Origin: Rhodococcus sp. SMB37
Lineage (GTDB): Bacteria > Actinomycetota > Actinomycetes > Mycobacteriales > Mycobacteriaceae
Length of the DNA stretch: 64,000 nucleotides
NCBI RefSeq assembly: GCF_004345605.1
Contig: NZ_SLVY01000001.1
Coordinates: 620,001-684,000, forward strand
Reading direction: 5' to 3'
Every line of letters starts with the position of its first letter. Position 1 is the stretch's first letter. Below are positions 53,131 through 63,404 of the stretch, piece after piece. The notes beneath the pieces were generated by a model. That model saw nothing but the letters and a program-made list of their open reading frames with translations. It searched no databases and had not been told where the DNA came from. The position numbers and the translations under genes were made by a program.

Positions 53131-55707
53131 TTACGGCAGCGCGACCATGCCGAACTCCGCGGGGGTTGCCATCAGGTCGTGGTGCGGGAGTACCCGGACG
53201 GTGTATCCGACCGCCCCTGACAGCGGCAGCGGCACGTCGACGGTGAACTCCTCCCCGAGGGGATCGGATCCCGAGTGCCTCATCGGCACCGTCACCGTGT
53301 CGCTGAGGGTGTCGTCCGATCCGACCTTGCCGAATACCGCCTGCACCTGCACATCGTCGGGGGCCAGGCCTCCGAGTTGGACATGTGCGATCAGTCCGAG
53401 GCTCGAGCCGATCACAGGGCTTTCGGGAAGTCCGTGACTGTCGACCTGCGCGACGCGTACAGCCGGCCACGCGGAGTCGATGCGGTGTCGGTATTCGGCG
53501 AGTGCCTTGGCTCCCGCGAAGTCGTCGGCGACGATGGTCCGCGCCGCTTCCGCAGCGGGTGTGTAGTAGTCGACCGTGTAGTCGCGGACCATGCGTGATG
53601 CGAGGACCTTGGGCCCGAGGTTCTCGAGGGTGTGGCGCACCATCTCGATCCATCGGGTGGGCACGTCGCGATCGTCGCGATCGTAGAACCGCGGCAGCAC
53701 CGAACGTTCGAGCAGTTCGTAGAGGGCGCCTGCTTCGAGATCGTCGCGTCGCACGTCGTCGACGCCGTCGGCGGTGGGGATGGCCCACCCGTTCTCGCCG
53801 TCGAACATCTCGTCCCACCATCCGTCGCGGACGGACAGGTTCAGGCCGCCGTTGAGTGCGGACTTCATGCCCGACGTTCCGCATGCTTCGAGCGGACGCA
53901 GCGGGTTGTTGAGCCACACGTCGCATCCCCAGTACAGGAAGCGTGCCATCGACATGTCGTAGTCGGGCAGGAACACTATGCGGTGCCGCACGTCGTGCTG
54001 GTCGGCGAACCGCACGATCTGCTGGATCAGTCCCTTGCCCCCGTCGTCGGCGGGGTGGCTCTTGCCCGCAACGACGAGTTGCACCGGTCTTTCCCCATCG
54101 AGCAGCAGTGCGCGCAGGCGTTCCGGGTCGCGCAGCATCAGCGTCAGCCGCTTGTAGGTGGGCACGCGGCGCGCGAAGCCCACCGTGAGTGCATCGGGAT
54201 CGAAGACGGTGCTGACCCAGCCGAGTTCGGCCTCGGTGGCACCACGTTCGAGCCACGAGTTGCGCAGGCGGCGCCGAACCTCGTCGACGAGCTGTCCGCG
54301 TAGCACGTTGCGGGTGGACCAGAGTTCGGCCGGGTCGACCGTCTGCAGCAGTTCCCAGCCGCGGGATTCCTCGACGCGGTCCGGCCCGGCGAGCCGATTC
54401 GCGAGCGTAATCCATTCGCGGGCCGCCCATGTGGGGGCGTGGACGCCGTTGGTCACCGACCCGATCGGCACCTCGGCGGCATCGAACCCGGACCACAACC
54501 CCTCGAACATCCCGCGGCTGACCTCACCGTGCAGCTGGGACACCCCGTTGGATCGTTGTCCGAGACGCAGACCCAGGTGGGCCATGTTGAACACGTGGGG
54601 ATCGTCCTCGCGGCCGAGCGCGAGGATCCGGTCGACGGTCAGGCCGGGCAGCAGAGCCGACTCGTTCTCGCCGTTGGAACCTGCGAAATAGTGCCGGACG
54701 AGATCGATGGGGAAACGGTCGATGCCTGCGGGCACCGGGGTGTGGGTGGTGAACACCGTTCCGGCCCGCACCGCGGCGAGGGCTTCGTCGAAGTCCAGGC
54801 CGGTGGTGGTGACCAGTTCGCGGATTCGTTCCGCTCCGAGGAACCCCGCGTGGCCCTCGTTCATGTGGAACACCTCGGGGTCGGGCAGCCCGTGGATGCG
54901 GGTGTAGGCGCGCACGGCCCGTACCCCGCCGATCCCCGCGAGGATCTCCTGCTTGATGCGGTGGTCCTGACCGCCGCCGTACAAGCGATCGGTGACCTTG
55001 CACATGTCCTCGTCGTTGCTCGCGATGTCGGAGTCGAGCAGCAACAACGGCACACGACCCACCTGCGCGATCCACACCCGCGCGTCGAGGGTGCGGGCGC
55101 CGGGCACATCGACGCGCACGAGCGCGGGCGTGCCGTCGGACTCGGTGAGCAGACGCAGCGGCAGGCCCTGCGGGTCGTACGAGGGGTAGTGCTCGAGCTG
55201 CCAGCCGTCGGCGCTCAGGGACTGTTTGAAGTAGCCGGAGCGATACAGCAATCCGACGCCGATGAGCGGTAATCCGAGATCGGAGGCGGCCTTGAGATGG
55301 TCGCCGGCAAGGATGCCGAGGCCGCCCGAGTAGTTTGGAAGGACCTCGGTGACACCGAATTCCATGGAGAAATAGGCGATGCCGTCCGGCAGGGCGGCGC
55401 CGCGTTCCCGTTGGACCTGGTACCAGGCCGGGCGCGACAGGTAGTTGTCGAGATCTGCGGCAGCGGCTTCGAGCCGCGCCAGGAATTCGCTGTCGGTCGC
55501 GAGTGCGTCGAGGCGCGACGGGACGATCTCACCGAGCAGGCGGACCGGGTCCTCGTCGACCTTCGCCCACAGCTCGGGGTCGATGGATTCGAACAGATCC
55601 TGTGTCTGCGGGTGCCACGACCAGCGCAGATTGGTTGTCAGTGCCTCCAGCGCGGCGAGCGGCTCGGGCAGATGGGCGCGGACGGTGAACCGACGCAAGG
55701 CTTTCAC
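53131..55707 (-). CDS. glgP: Alpha-glucan (glycogen/maltodextrin) phosphorylase
   Basis: This 858-residue PLP enzyme (M. tuberculosis GlgP is ~863) releases glucose-1-phosphate from alpha-1,4-glucans. GTG 55707 gives VKALRRFTVRAHLPEPLAAL, the conserved start. The N-terminal DUF3417 extension (LTTNLRWSWHPQTQDLFESI) is typical of actinobacterial forms. Substrate and PLP sites are FHMNEGHAGFLGAERI and GTSGMKSALNGGLNLSVRDG, with PLP lysine ~614. It is divergent from glgE, with a short hydrophobic ORF and hairpin upstream. It supplies or removes chains from the GlgE-GlgB glucan. Confidence 0.95.
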   Translation of the reverse strand: MKALRRFTVRAHLPEPLAALEALTTNLRWSWHPQTQDLFESIDPELWAKVDEDPVRLLGEIVPSRLDALATDSEFLARLEAAAADLDNYLSRPAWYQVQRERGAALPDGIAYFSMEFGVTEVLPNYSGGLGILAGDHLKAASDLGLPLIGVGLLYRSGYFKQSLSADGWQLEHYPSYDPQGLPLRLLTESDGTPALVRVDVPGARTLDARVWIAQVGRVPLLLLDSDIASNDEDMCKVTDRLYGGGQDHRIKQEILAGIGGVRAVRAYTRIHGLPDPEVFHMNEGHAGFLGAERIRELVTTTGLDFDEALAAVRAGTVFTTHTPVPAGIDRFPIDLVRHYFAGSNGENESALLPGLTVDRILALGREDDPHVFNMAHLGLRLGQRSNGVSQLHGEVSRGMFEGLWSGFDAAEVPIGSVTNGVHAPTWAAREWITLANRLAGPDRVEESRGWELLQTVDPAELWSTRNVLRGQLVDEVRRRLRNSWLERGATEAELGWVSTVFDPDALTVGFARRVPTYKRLTLMLRDPERLRALLLDGERPVQLVVAGKSHPADDGGKGLIQQIVRFADQHDVRHRIVFLPDYDMSMARFLYWGCDVWLNNPLRPLEACGTSGMKSALNGGLNLSVRDGWWDEMFDGENGWAIPTADGVDDVRRDDLEAGALYELLERSVLPRFYDRDDRDVPTRWIEMVRHTLENLGPKVLASRMVRDYTVDYYTPAAEAARTIVADDFAGAKALAEYRHRIDSAWPAVRVAQVDSHGLPESPVIGSSLGLIAHVQLGGLAPDDVQVQAVFGKVGSDDTLSDTVTVPMRHSGSDPLGEEFTVDVPLPLSGAVGYTVRVLPHHDLMATPAEFGMVALP

Positions 55708-55800
55708 CCCGCGAATCCTACCCAGGTTCGCTCGTGTGCGACGGGTGTGGATCCGGCGCACCTGCAAGCGCACGGCCTGGAGTCCGGTCCACACGTGGGA

Positions 55801-55830
55801 CGGCCCCGCGGCGCGAACGCCACGGGGCCG
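55801..55830 (-). terminator. Strong hairpin between a tiny ORF and glgP (terminator or attenuator)
   Basis: CGGCCCCG (55801-55808) pairs with CGGGGCCG (55823-55830). After one mismatch, four more pairs and a CGAA loop follow. On the minus strand it begins 15 nt after the stop of the small ORF (55846) and 93 nt before the glgP start. There is no T run. It could end the small-ORF transcript or attenuate glgP. Confidence 0.65.
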
Positions 55831-55845
55831 TCATTGCTTCTACGG

Positions 55846-55914
55846 TCAGAGTCCGCCGAGCAGAAGGTGCAGCAAATCCCCGACAACCCCGATCAATCCG
55901 GCAACCAGACCCAT
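55846..55914 (-). CDS. Putative 22-residue hydrophobic small protein
   Basis: This ORF is too short for standard gene finding. ATG 55914 is preceded by GAAGGG with 9-nt spacing, a near-ideal ribosome-binding site. A second ATG 9 bp upstream (55923) would place that site too close. The product (MGLVAGLIGVVGDLLH..., ending LLLGGL) is a single hydrophobic, Gly/Leu-rich helix with one Asp and one His. A stable hairpin follows 15 nt after the TGA. It could be a membrane peptide, a channel-forming peptide, a type I toxin-like peptide or a leader peptide for glgP. Function unknown. Confidence 0.5.
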   Translation of the reverse strand: MGLVAGLIGVVGDLLHLLLGGL

Positions 55915-56165
55915 GATGTTCATCCCTTCGTCAGCGTCCTGTCGGACGTTTCTCTGCTGTGCGAATTCGACGCTAGGGGGCGCCGTATTGCCGTTCGGTC
56001 AACCGAGGTAACCCGCGAGTAACGGATACGGACAGTTACAGCAAAATGGACGTTTCGCCTTTACGGTCTCCATGACCGGAACTCTGCCGCCGCCTGGAAT
56101 AGGGTTGTGGTCGAACACCCGGTTCATTTCGGCGCGGGCCACCCGCCCCAGCGAACGGAGAGCAC

Positions 56166-58184
56166 GTGACAGGCCGTCTCGCCATCGACGACGTTCGGCC
56201 CTCGATCGACGGCGGGAGATATCCGACCAAAGCCGTCGTCGGCGAGGTCGTTCCCGTCTCGGCCGTGGTGTGGCGCGAGGGCCACGACGCACTCGCGGCG
56301 ACTCTGGCGGTGCGCGGTCCGGCCGCGGACCCCGAGACCATGGGCAAGCTGGTGCGGATCCCCATGACACCGGGCTACGAACCCGACACGTTCAACGCAG
56401 TGTTCACCCCTACCAGCACGGGCAGGTGGACCTATCGGATCGAAGCCTGGAGCGATCCGATCGCCACGTGGCGGCACGCTGTCGAAGCGAAGATCGATGC
56501 GGGTCAGGGCCCGGAGGATCTGGCCAACGACCTGGAGATCGGCGCCCAACTGTTCGAGCGCACCGCCAAGGCGGCCCCCCGAGGCAGCCGCCCCGCCCTT
56601 CTGGCCGTGTCCGCCGCACTACGGTCGCACCGCACACTTCCCGAACGTGTCGCGCCCGCCTACTCCCCCGACGTCACCGAGGTCCTCCGCGCGCATCCAC
56701 TGCGCGAACTCGTCACCCGCGGTCGCGCCTACACCACGATCGCCGAGCGGCGCCGCGCTCTGTTCGGGTCGTGGTACGAGTTCTTCCCCCGGTCGACGGG
56801 CGGCTGGAACGACGACGGCACCCCGCGGCACGGCACCTTCGCGACGGCTGCGGCCGACCTTCCGCGCATCGCCGCGATGGGATTCGACGTGGTGTATCTG
56901 CCGCCGATCCACCCGATCGGCAAGATCAACCGGAAGGGTCCGAACAACACGTTGGTCGCCGGTCCCGACGACGTCGGGTCCCCGTGGGCGATCGGATCGG
57001 CCGAGGGTGGCCACGACGCCATCCACCCCGATCTGGGCACCGATGAGGACTTCCGCGACTTCGTCACGCGCGCCCGGGAACTCGACCTCGAGGTCGCCCT
57101 CGACCTCGCGCTGCAGTGCGCACCGGATCACCCGTGGGCGCAGTCGCATCCCGAATGGTTCACGGTGCTGCCCGACGGAACGATCGCATTTGCGGAGAAC
57201 CCGCCCAAGAAGTACCAGGACATCTACCCGATCAATTTCGATCTCGACCGCGACGGTATCTACGCCGAGGTGCTGCGCGTGGTCCGGCATTGGATCGCGG
57301 CGGGGGTCCGCATCTTCCGAGTCGACAATCCGCACACCAAACCTCCGGACTTCTGGGAGTGGTTGATCGAGGAGGTCCACAAGACCGATCCGGACGTGCT
57401 GTTCCTCGCCGAAGCGTTCACCCGTCCCGCACGGATGTACGGTCTCGCGCGACGCGGATTCGCGCAGTCGTACACGTATTTCACGTGGCGGATCGCGAAG
57501 TGGGAACTCACCGAGTTCGGATCGGAGATCGCCGGCAAGGCCGACGAGGCGCGGCCGAACCTGTTCGTCAACACCCCCGACATCCTCCACGAGTCGCTGC
57601 AGCACGGGGGGCCCGGAATGTTCGCGCTGCGAGCAGCATTGGCCGCAACTCTGGCTCCGACGTGGGGTGTGTACTCGGGCTACGAACTGTACGAGCATGT
57701 ACCGCTGCGACCCGGCAGCGAGGAGTATCTCGACTCGGAGAAGTATCAACTGCGCCCACGGCGGTTCGACGACGCGCGGCGTCGCGGCGAGTCCCTCGAA
57801 CCATGGCTGACCGAGCTGAACCGGATCCGGCGGGCACATCCGGCGCTACAGCAACTCCGCAACATCACGTTCCACCACATCGACAACGACGCATTGATCG
57901 GATACTCGAAGTTCGACCCGACGACAGGCGATGCGGTGCTCACCATCGTCAACCTCAATCCGTATGCTGCTGAGCAGGGCACGATCTGGCTCGACATGCC
58001 GGCGATCGGACACGACTGGCACGACCAGCTGCCGGTCTACGACGAAGTCAGCGGCGAGCAGTATCACTGGGGTCAGGCCAATTTCGTGCGGCTGGAACCG
58101 TGGCGCGCGGTCGCGCACATTCTGGTGTTGCCCCGGATCGGCATCCCCGTCCGCACGACCCTCGCGTACAGGAGGCAGCCGTGA
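56166..58184 (+). CDS. glgE: Alpha-1,4-glucan:maltose-1-phosphate maltosyltransferase
   Basis: This 672-residue GH13_3 enzyme extends alpha-1,4-glucan using maltose-1-phosphate. The nucleophile D387 ([10 protein letters not shown]) and acid/base E416 ([10 protein letters not shown]) are 29 apart, as in Streptomyces GlgE (D394/E423). An N-terminal beta domain (~1-100), a helical insert and [20 protein letters not shown] are family hallmarks. GTG 56166 has GGAGAG upstream. The stop overlaps the glgB start (GTGA), so the two are one operon. In mycobacteria the enzyme is needed for capsular or cytosolic alpha-glucan and its loss leads to toxic maltose-1-phosphate. Confidence 0.96.
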   Translation: MTGRLAIDDVRPSIDGGRYPTKAVVGEVVPVSAVVWREGHDALAATLAVRGPAADPETMGKLVRIPMTPGYEPDTFNAVFTPTSTGRWTYRIEAWSDPIATWRHAVEAKIDAGQGPEDLANDLEIGAQLFERTAKAAPRGSRPALLAVSAALRSHRTLPERVAPAYSPDVTEVLRAHPLRELVTRGRAYTTIAERRRALFGSWYEFFPRSTGGWNDDGTPRHGTFATAAADLPRIAAMGFDVVYLPPIHPIGKINRKGPNNTLVAGPDDVGSPWAIGSAEGGHDAIHPDLGTDEDFRDFVTRARELDLEVALDLALQCAPDHPWAQSHPEWFTVLPDGTIAFAENPPKKYQDIYPINFDLDRDGIYAEVLRVVRHWIAAGVRIFRVDNPHTKPPDFWEWLIEEVHKTDPDVLFLAEAFTRPARMYGLARRGFAQSYTYFTWRIAKWELTEFGSEIAGKADEARPNLFVNTPDILHESLQHGGPGMFALRAALAATLAPTWGVYSGYELYEHVPLRPGSEEYLDSEKYQLRPRRFDDARRRGESLEPWLTELNRIRRAHPALQQLRNITFHHIDNDALIGYSKFDPTTGDAVLTIVNLNPYAAEQGTIWLDMPAIGHDWHDQLPVYDEVSGEQYHWGQANFVRLEPWRAVAHILVLPRIGIPVRTTLAYRRQP

Positions 58185-60493
58185 CTGTGCCACCGTCATC
58201 ACCGGAGCCCACGCCGGAACCGGGCGGAGCAACACTGCCGGAACCGGGCGGAGCAACACTGCCGGAATCGGGCGGAGCAACGCCTCCGCCCGGCCGGTCG
58301 AGTGCGTCCGCCCCGCGTCACGCGCCGAATCCCGACGACCTGGCACGCCTCGCGGCCGGCGAACACCACGACCCCCATTCGCTTCTCGGTGCCCATCCAC
58401 ATCCCGAGGGCACCGTGTTCCGGGCGCTGCGCCCGGGTGCAGAGGCGGTGGCGGTACGTGTGGGCGGAACCGATCATCCGCTCGAACCAGTGGGCCACGA
58501 CGTGTTCAGCGCGTTGCTGCCCGTGCACGACCCCGCCGACTACCGCTTGGTGGTGCGGTATCCGTTCGACCACACCGTGGTCGTCGCCGACGGCTACCGG
58601 TTCCTGCCCACCCTCGGCGAACTCGATCGTCATCTGATCAGTGAGGGGCGGCACGAACGACTGTGGGATGTGCTCGGTGCCCACCCCCGTTCGTACGACA
58701 CACCCGACGGCACGGTGACGGGAACGTCGTTCGCGGTGTGGGCGCCCGGCGCGCGCGGCGTGACGGTGCTCGGCGAGTTCGACATGTGGGGCGGGACCAC
58801 CGCACCCATGCGTGTCCTGGGTTCGAGCGGCGTGTGGGAGTTGTTCGTTCCGGGTGTCGAGCCGGGCGGGCTCTACAAGTACCGGGTCCACGGGCACGAC
58901 GGTTCGGTGCGCGACAAGGCCGATCCGATGGCGTTCGCTACCGAGGTGCCCCCGGCGACCGCATCCGTCGTCACGCGCAGCGCGCACGAGTGGCACGACG
59001 AGCAGTGGCTCGCCGCGCGCGCCGAGGCTCAGCCGTGGCAGGAACCGATGAGCGTGTACGAGGTCCATCTCGGTTCGTGGCGACCGGGACTGACCTACCT
59101 GGAGCTCGCCGACCAGCTGGTCGAGTATGTGCACGAGACCGGGTTCACGCACGTGGAACTCATGCCCGTTGCCGAGCATCCGTTCGGCGGGTCGTGGGGC
59201 TATCAGGTGACCTCGTATTACGCGCCGACCGCGCGGTTCGGCACTCCCGACGACTTCCGTGAGTTCGTCGACCGCCTCCATGCCGCAGGAATCGGCGTGA
59301 TCATGGACTGGGTGCCCGCGCACTTCCCGAAGGACGACTGGGCACTCGCGCGGTTCGACGGCAGCCCCCTGTACGAGCACGCCGATCCGCGGCGCGGTGA
59401 GCAACTCGACTGGGGCACCTACGTGTTCGACTACGGGCGCAAGGAGGTACGCAACTTCCTGGTGGCCAACGCGTTGTACTGGATCGACGAGTTCCACATC
59501 GACGGGCTCCGCGTCGACGCGGTGGCGTCGATGCTCTACCTGGACTATTCGCGGCCCGAAGGTGAGTGGACCCCGAACGAGTTCGGTGGACGCGAGAATC
59601 TCGATGCCGTGGCGTTCCTGCAGGAACTCAACGCGACGGTGCACAAGCACCACCCCGGTGTCGTGACGATCGCCGAGGAGTCCACCGCGTGGCCGGGGGT
59701 GACGCGCCCGACGAACGTCGGCGGCCTGGGGTTCTCGATGAAATGGAACATGGGCTGGATGCACGACACCCTCGGATATCTGATGCACGACCCGGTGCAC
59801 CGCACGTTCCACCACCACGAGATCACGTTTTCGCTGATGTACGCGTGGAGCGAGCATTTCGTGCTGCCGATCAGCCACGACGAGGTCGTCCACGGCAAGG
59901 GCACGCTGTGGACGCGAATGCCAGGCGACGACCACACCAAGGCCGCGGGGTTGCGCGCGATGCTCGCGTACATGTGGTCGCATCCCGGTAAGCAACTGCT
60001 GTTCATGGGACAGGAGTTCGGGCAGGTCGGCGAGTGGTCGGAGGAGCGCGGTCTCGACTGGTGGCAGCTCGACGACCAGCACACCGGCGCATTGCACAGG
60101 GGTATCCGCGCGCTGGTCACCGATCTGAACTGCACGTACCGCGAGCATCCGGCGCTGTACACGCTCGACACGACGCCCGGTGGATATTCGTGGATCGATG
60201 CCAACGACGCCCACAACAATGTGCTCAGCTTCCTCCGTTACGGCAGTAACGGTTCGGTGATCGCGTGCCTGTACAACTTCTCGGGCAGTGTCCACGCCGA
60301 CTATCGTGTCGGGTTGCCCGAACCGGGCACCTGGGAGGAGGTGCTCAACACGGACGCGATCGCGTACCAGGGAAGCGGCACCGGTAATCTCGGCGCGGTG
60401 ATCGCCACGGCTCATTCGTGGCACGGTCGCCCGGCTTCGGCTCGGGTGACGCTCCCTGCGCACGGCGCGATCTGGCTGTCGCCGCGGCGGTGA
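58181..60493 (+). CDS. glgB: 1,4-alpha-glucan branching enzyme
   Basis: This 770-residue GH13 enzyme introduces alpha-1,6 branches into the GlgE product. GTG 58181 has AGGAGG upstream and overlaps glgE by 4 bp. An N-terminal ~50-residue Pro/Gly/Ala tract contains three EPGGATLP-type repeats. Two CBM48-like N domains follow, then the barrel with nucleophile D446 ([16 protein letters not shown]) and acid E499 ([11 protein letters not shown]), 53 apart as in M. tuberculosis GlgB. The C-terminal beta domain ends near GAIWLSPRR. The metallopeptidase gene follows 33 bp downstream. Confidence 0.96.
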   Translation: MTVPPSSPEPTPEPGGATLPEPGGATLPESGGATPPPGRSSASAPRHAPNPDDLARLAAGEHHDPHSLLGAHPHPEGTVFRALRPGAEAVAVRVGGTDHPLEPVGHDVFSALLPVHDPADYRLVVRYPFDHTVVVADGYRFLPTLGELDRHLISEGRHERLWDVLGAHPRSYDTPDGTVTGTSFAVWAPGARGVTVLGEFDMWGGTTAPMRVLGSSGVWELFVPGVEPGGLYKYRVHGHDGSVRDKADPMAFATEVPPATASVVTRSAHEWHDEQWLAARAEAQPWQEPMSVYEVHLGSWRPGLTYLELADQLVEYVHETGFTHVELMPVAEHPFGGSWGYQVTSYYAPTARFGTPDDFREFVDRLHAAGIGVIMDWVPAHFPKDDWALARFDGSPLYEHADPRRGEQLDWGTYVFDYGRKEVRNFLVANALYWIDEFHIDGLRVDAVASMLYLDYSRPEGEWTPNEFGGRENLDAVAFLQELNATVHKHHPGVVTIAEESTAWPGVTRPTNVGGLGFSMKWNMGWMHDTLGYLMHDPVHRTFHHHEITFSLMYAWSEHFVLPISHDEVVHGKGTLWTRMPGDDHTKAAGLRAMLAYMWSHPGKQLLFMGQEFGQVGEWSEERGLDWWQLDDQHTGALHRGIRALVTDLNCTYREHPALYTLDTTPGGYSWIDANDAHNNVLSFLRYGSNGSVIACLYNFSGSVHADYRVGLPEPGTWEEVLNTDAIAYQGSGTGNLGAVIATAHSWHGRPASARVTLPAHGAIWLSPRR
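58213..58284 (+). repeat. Three tandem 24-bp repeats in the 5' end of glgB
   Basis: Units at 58213-58236, 58237-58260 and 58261-58284 are identical or nearly so (GCCGGAACCGGGCGGAGCAA CACT form). They encode the PEPGGATL repeats at the N-terminus of GlgB. In-frame copy-number change would alter only linker length. Confidence 0.95.
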
Positions 60494-60526
60494 GCGCCGA
60501 CAGCGACGAGTGGAGAGTGGATCGAC

Positions 60527-61975
60527 GTGACACGACACCGATGGTTCGCCCCGCTTCTCCCTGTTCTCGCGGCTGTGTTGGTGGCCGGTTGTACGCAGGA
60601 GATCTCCGGGACGGCGGTGTCGATCTACGACAACCCGTTCACCGTCGCAGGTCTACCTGTGGTGTCGGGTCCGACGGGGCCGCGCAGCGGTGTCCCCGAT
60701 GCCGACGTGACGATCGAGAACACCGACGGCGGCGACATCGACATCCTTGCGGGAAACGCGATTGCCGACATCGAGGAGTACTGGAGGCAGGAGTACAGCT
60801 CGATCGCGCGAGGCGACTTCGAACCGGTCGGCACGATAATCTCGTGGGATCCCTCCGAGCGCCGCGGCCCCCGCTTCTGCGGCGCATCCACCTACGACTT
60901 CATCAACGCCGCCTACTGCAGTGGTGGGGACGTCATCGGTTGGGACCGTACCTATCTCATGCCCCAACTCGTCGAGGATTTCGGGCCCATGTCTGCGGTC
61001 ACCGTGCTTGCCCACGAATACGGGCACGCCATCCAGTACTCGACCGGGATCGTCGCCGACGACGATCCCGGCATCGTGTTCGAGCAGCAGGCCGACTGCT
61101 TCGCCGGTGCCTTCATGCGGCACGTCGCCGAGGGCAACTCCGAACACTTCGAACTCAACACTGCGGACGGCCTCAACAATGTGCTGGCGTCGATGGTGTT
61201 GTTCCGCGACAGCGACCCGAACGATCCGGATTCCATCCACGGCTCCGCGTTCGAACGCGTGACGGCGGTGCAGATCGGGTTCACGGACGGTGCCGCGACC
61301 TGTCCGCGTATCGACGCCGCGGAGATCGAATCGCGGCGCGCGGATCTGCCACAGTATTTCGACAGCAGCGATGACGGCGAGCTTCCTGTCACCGCGGATT
61401 CCGTGGAGACGATCTTCGAGTCGTTCAACCACGTGTTCGACCTCGAGTCGCCGCCGGAACTGGATCTGTCCGGCGCCGACCTCGGCTGCTCCGACGCGAA
61501 GACGACCGCGCCGGTGTCGTATTGCCCGTCGTCGAACACGGTGGGCGTCGATCTCGAGGAACTCGCTGCTGTCGGCACCCCCGACCGTTCTCGGCGCGAC
61601 GGTTTCAGCGCCGATGTGCGCGGTGACTACAACGCCTACATCCTCGTCGCGTCCCGCTACGCACTTGCGGTGCAGCAGGACGCGGGCCAGGTCCTCACAG
61701 ATGCCCGCACCGCATTGCGCGCCGCATGCCTGTCGGGTGTGATCAGTGCAGCTCTGAGTCCGTCGAGCACCGTCGCCGCGGAGCTCGACCCCGGCACTGA
61801 GATGGTATGGCTCTCCCCCGGCGATCTCGACGAAGCCGTGTCGGGGTTGCTCCGCGACGGGCTCGCTGCGAGCGATGTCAACGGCAACACCGTGCCGAGC
61901 GGATTCGCGCGGGTAGATGCATTTCGGACCGGGGTGCTGGGCGGCGAAGGTGCGTGCACCGGCCGTTACCGCTGA
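60527..61975 (+). CDS. Neutral zinc metallopeptidase lipoprotein
   Basis: This is a 482-residue exported protein with a lipoprotein signal (MTRHRWFAPLLPVLAAVLVA followed by GC, C22). The gluzincin motif HEYGH (H163, E164, H167; LAHEYGHAIQYSTGI) is followed by FEQQADCFAGAFM, where E186 or D190 may be the third ligand, as in the YpfJ/PF04228 neutral zinc peptidases. The C-terminal half carries several Cys and an all-helical region (VRGDYNAYILVASRYALAVQ). GTG 60527 has GGAGAG upstream. It is probably anchored on the outer face of the membrane. It lies 33 bp after glgB; co-transcription is possible but a functional link is not evident. Confidence 0.88.
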   Translation: MTRHRWFAPLLPVLAAVLVAGCTQEISGTAVSIYDNPFTVAGLPVVSGPTGPRSGVPDADVTIENTDGGDIDILAGNAIADIEEYWRQEYSSIARGDFEPVGTIISWDPSERRGPRFCGASTYDFINAAYCSGGDVIGWDRTYLMPQLVEDFGPMSAVTVLAHEYGHAIQYSTGIVADDDPGIVFEQQADCFAGAFMRHVAEGNSEHFELNTADGLNNVLASMVLFRDSDPNDPDSIHGSAFERVTAVQIGFTDGAATCPRIDAAEIESRRADLPQYFDSSDDGELPVTADSVETIFESFNHVFDLESPPELDLSGADLGCSDAKTTAPVSYCPSSNTVGVDLEELAAVGTPDRSRRDGFSADVRGDYNAYILVASRYALAVQQDAGQVLTDARTALRAACLSGVISAALSPSSTVAAELDPGTEMVWLSPGDLDEAVSGLLRDGLAASDVNGNTVPSGFARVDAFRTGVLGGEGACTGRYR

Positions 61976-62011
61976 GGCAACGACCGGTGGGCCCTCTTCG
62001 GGAGGGACGCG

Positions 62012-62953
62012 TCAGTAGAGTGCGGCCGCAAGCTTGCGACGCGCGGCGATCACGAACGGCTCCGCCGTGTCGAACAGCTCGAACAGTTCCAGCAGCCGAG
62101 TGCGTGCCGCGGTACGGTCGTCGCCGGCGCTGCGCTTGACGAAGGCGATGATCCGTTCGAAAGCGGCTTCGGGATTCTGCGCGAACAGCTCGGCGTCGGC
62201 CGCAGCGAGTTGCGCTTCGAGATCGGCGGGGGCAGCGTCCGCACGCGCGACCGCATCTGCGGGAACGTCCTGTGCCCGTGCCAGGAACTTCACCTGTCGC
62301 AGCGCAGCCTTGGCGTCGGCATTGTTCGGCTCGGAGTTGAGGATCAGATTGTAGGCGGCTTCCGCGCCCTCGAAATCGCCCTGTTCGAGAGCCTGCTCGG
62401 CGGTGGTGAATCGTGGATTCGCCGGCTGCTCGGCCGGCTCGCCTTCGGCAGAGGGAGGGCCCGACAGTTTGCCTTCGACAGCCTGAGCGATCGCGTCGAG
62501 CCACTGCCTCAGAGCCGGTTCGGGTTGGACGCCCTGGAAGTCGGCAAGCGGCTGTCCCGCGGCGATCGCGACGACGGTCGGCACCGACTGCACTCCGAAG
62601 GCCTGGGCGATCCGGGGATTGGCATCGACGTCCACCTTGGCGAGCACCCATGCGCCGGCCGCCTCGGTGGCGAGCTTCTCCAGAAGAGGCGAGAGCTGTT
62701 TACAGGGTTCGCACCAGGTGGCCCACAGGTCCACGATGACGGGGACCTGGGTGGACCGCTGGAGCACTTCGGTTTCGAAGGTGGCCTCGGTGACGTCCAC
62801 GATCGGCGCGAATGCGCCTTGTGTGCCGTCACCGGACGGAGGCGGAGGAGGCGGCGTGGCAGCCCGCTCCTTGAGGGGCGCGAGATCCACCGCGCCGGAC
62901 AGCGCCGCGGCCGCGGCGGCGGAACGTACAGGACGGGAACCGGGTCGAGTCAC
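62012..62953 (-). CDS. Thioredoxin-fold protein with TPR-like C-terminus (YbbN/CnoX-type)
   Basis: This 313-residue protein starts at GTG 62953 (GGAGG immediately upstream). After a Pro-rich linker (~33-40), a thioredoxin domain carries the active site WCEPC (C81-C84; VIVDLWATWCEPCKQLSPLL) with the cis-Pro in FGVQSVPTVVA. The C-terminal ~150 residues form TPR-like helical repeats (FTTAEQALEQGDFEGAEAAY, AAFERIIAFVKRSAGDDRTA). E. coli YbbN/CnoX combines the same domains as a chaperedoxin. Rv1324 is the syntenic counterpart. It converges with the metallopeptidase gene. Confidence 0.92.
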   Translation of the reverse strand: MTRPGSRPVRSAAAAAALSGAVDLAPLKERAATPPPPPPSGDGTQGAFAPIVDVTEATFETEVLQRSTQVPVIVDLWATWCEPCKQLSPLLEKLATEAAGAWVLAKVDVDANPRIAQAFGVQSVPTVVAIAAGQPLADFQGVQPEPALRQWLDAIAQAVEGKLSGPPSAEGEPAEQPANPRFTTAEQALEQGDFEGAEAAYNLILNSEPNNADAKAALRQVKFLARAQDVPADAVARADAAPADLEAQLAAADAELFAQNPEAAFERIIAFVKRSAGDDRTAARTRLLELFELFDTAEPFVIAARRKLAAALY

Positions 62954-62996
62954 GTCCTCCAGTTTGGCATGCCACGGCCGCGGAAGCTGCGGACGG

Positions 62997-63356
62997 TCAG
63001 GCAGCAGCGGGTGCGTTCTCGCGGCTGCCGGGCTCGGAGAGTTCCGCGAGGCGGCCCGTCTTGACTGCCCAGCGCTCGAAGACGATGGTTCCGAAGGGCG
63101 GGACACTCGATACGAGCGCAAGGAACGTGGTCTTGATGTCCCACTTCAGTGCCCACGCGGTCACGAAGGTAACGACGATGAACAGCATGAACCCAGCGAT
63201 TCCGTGCACCATGCCGGGGATTCGGATCGCTTCCTCGTACCCGAGAACCCATTTGAAGAACATCGCGATCAGGAGGGCCAGCCAGGTCACGGCTTCCCAG
63301 ATGGCCACGAGGCGGAACCTCTTCGCGGGAGTGGACAGGTCGAAGATCGTCGTCAT
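62997..63356 (-). CDS. DUF3817 membrane protein (second copy)
   Basis: This 119-residue protein has three to four hydrophobic helices (FRLVAIWEAVTWLALLIAMF, IPGMVHGIAGFMLFIVVTFV, FLALVSSVPPFGTIVFERWA). It shares the FRLVA...E..TW and MVHG pattern with the copy at 36349-36726 but differs in most positions. ATG 63356. A short Ala/Glu tail (PGSRENAPAAA) follows. The function is unknown. It lies between the thioredoxin gene and the thiolase, all on the minus strand. Confidence 0.9.
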   Translation of the reverse strand: MTTIFDLSTPAKRFRLVAIWEAVTWLALLIAMFFKWVLGYEEAIRIPGMVHGIAGFMLFIVVTFVTAWALKWDIKTTFLALVSSVPPFGTIVFERWAVKTGRLAELSEPGSRENAPAAA

Positions 63357-63404
63357 AGGGCCATTGTGCCCACTAATCTACGACGACTCGTAGTGCAGTG
63401 AGAG

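Noticed and set aside
53036-54496. An N-terminal extension of the DUF559 gene into the glgP region
   Set aside because: The extension would overlap glgP antisense, is low-complexity Arg-rich, and runs through the palindrome. The family N-terminus is at 53035 or 53008.
58213-58284. CRISPR-like repeat array
   Set aside because: The three units are directly adjacent without spacers and lie in frame in glgB. No cas genes are present in the window.
58199-60538. A 779-codon minus-strand frame opposite glgB
   Set aside because: It is an antisense shadow; glgB on the plus strand carries all active-site residues.
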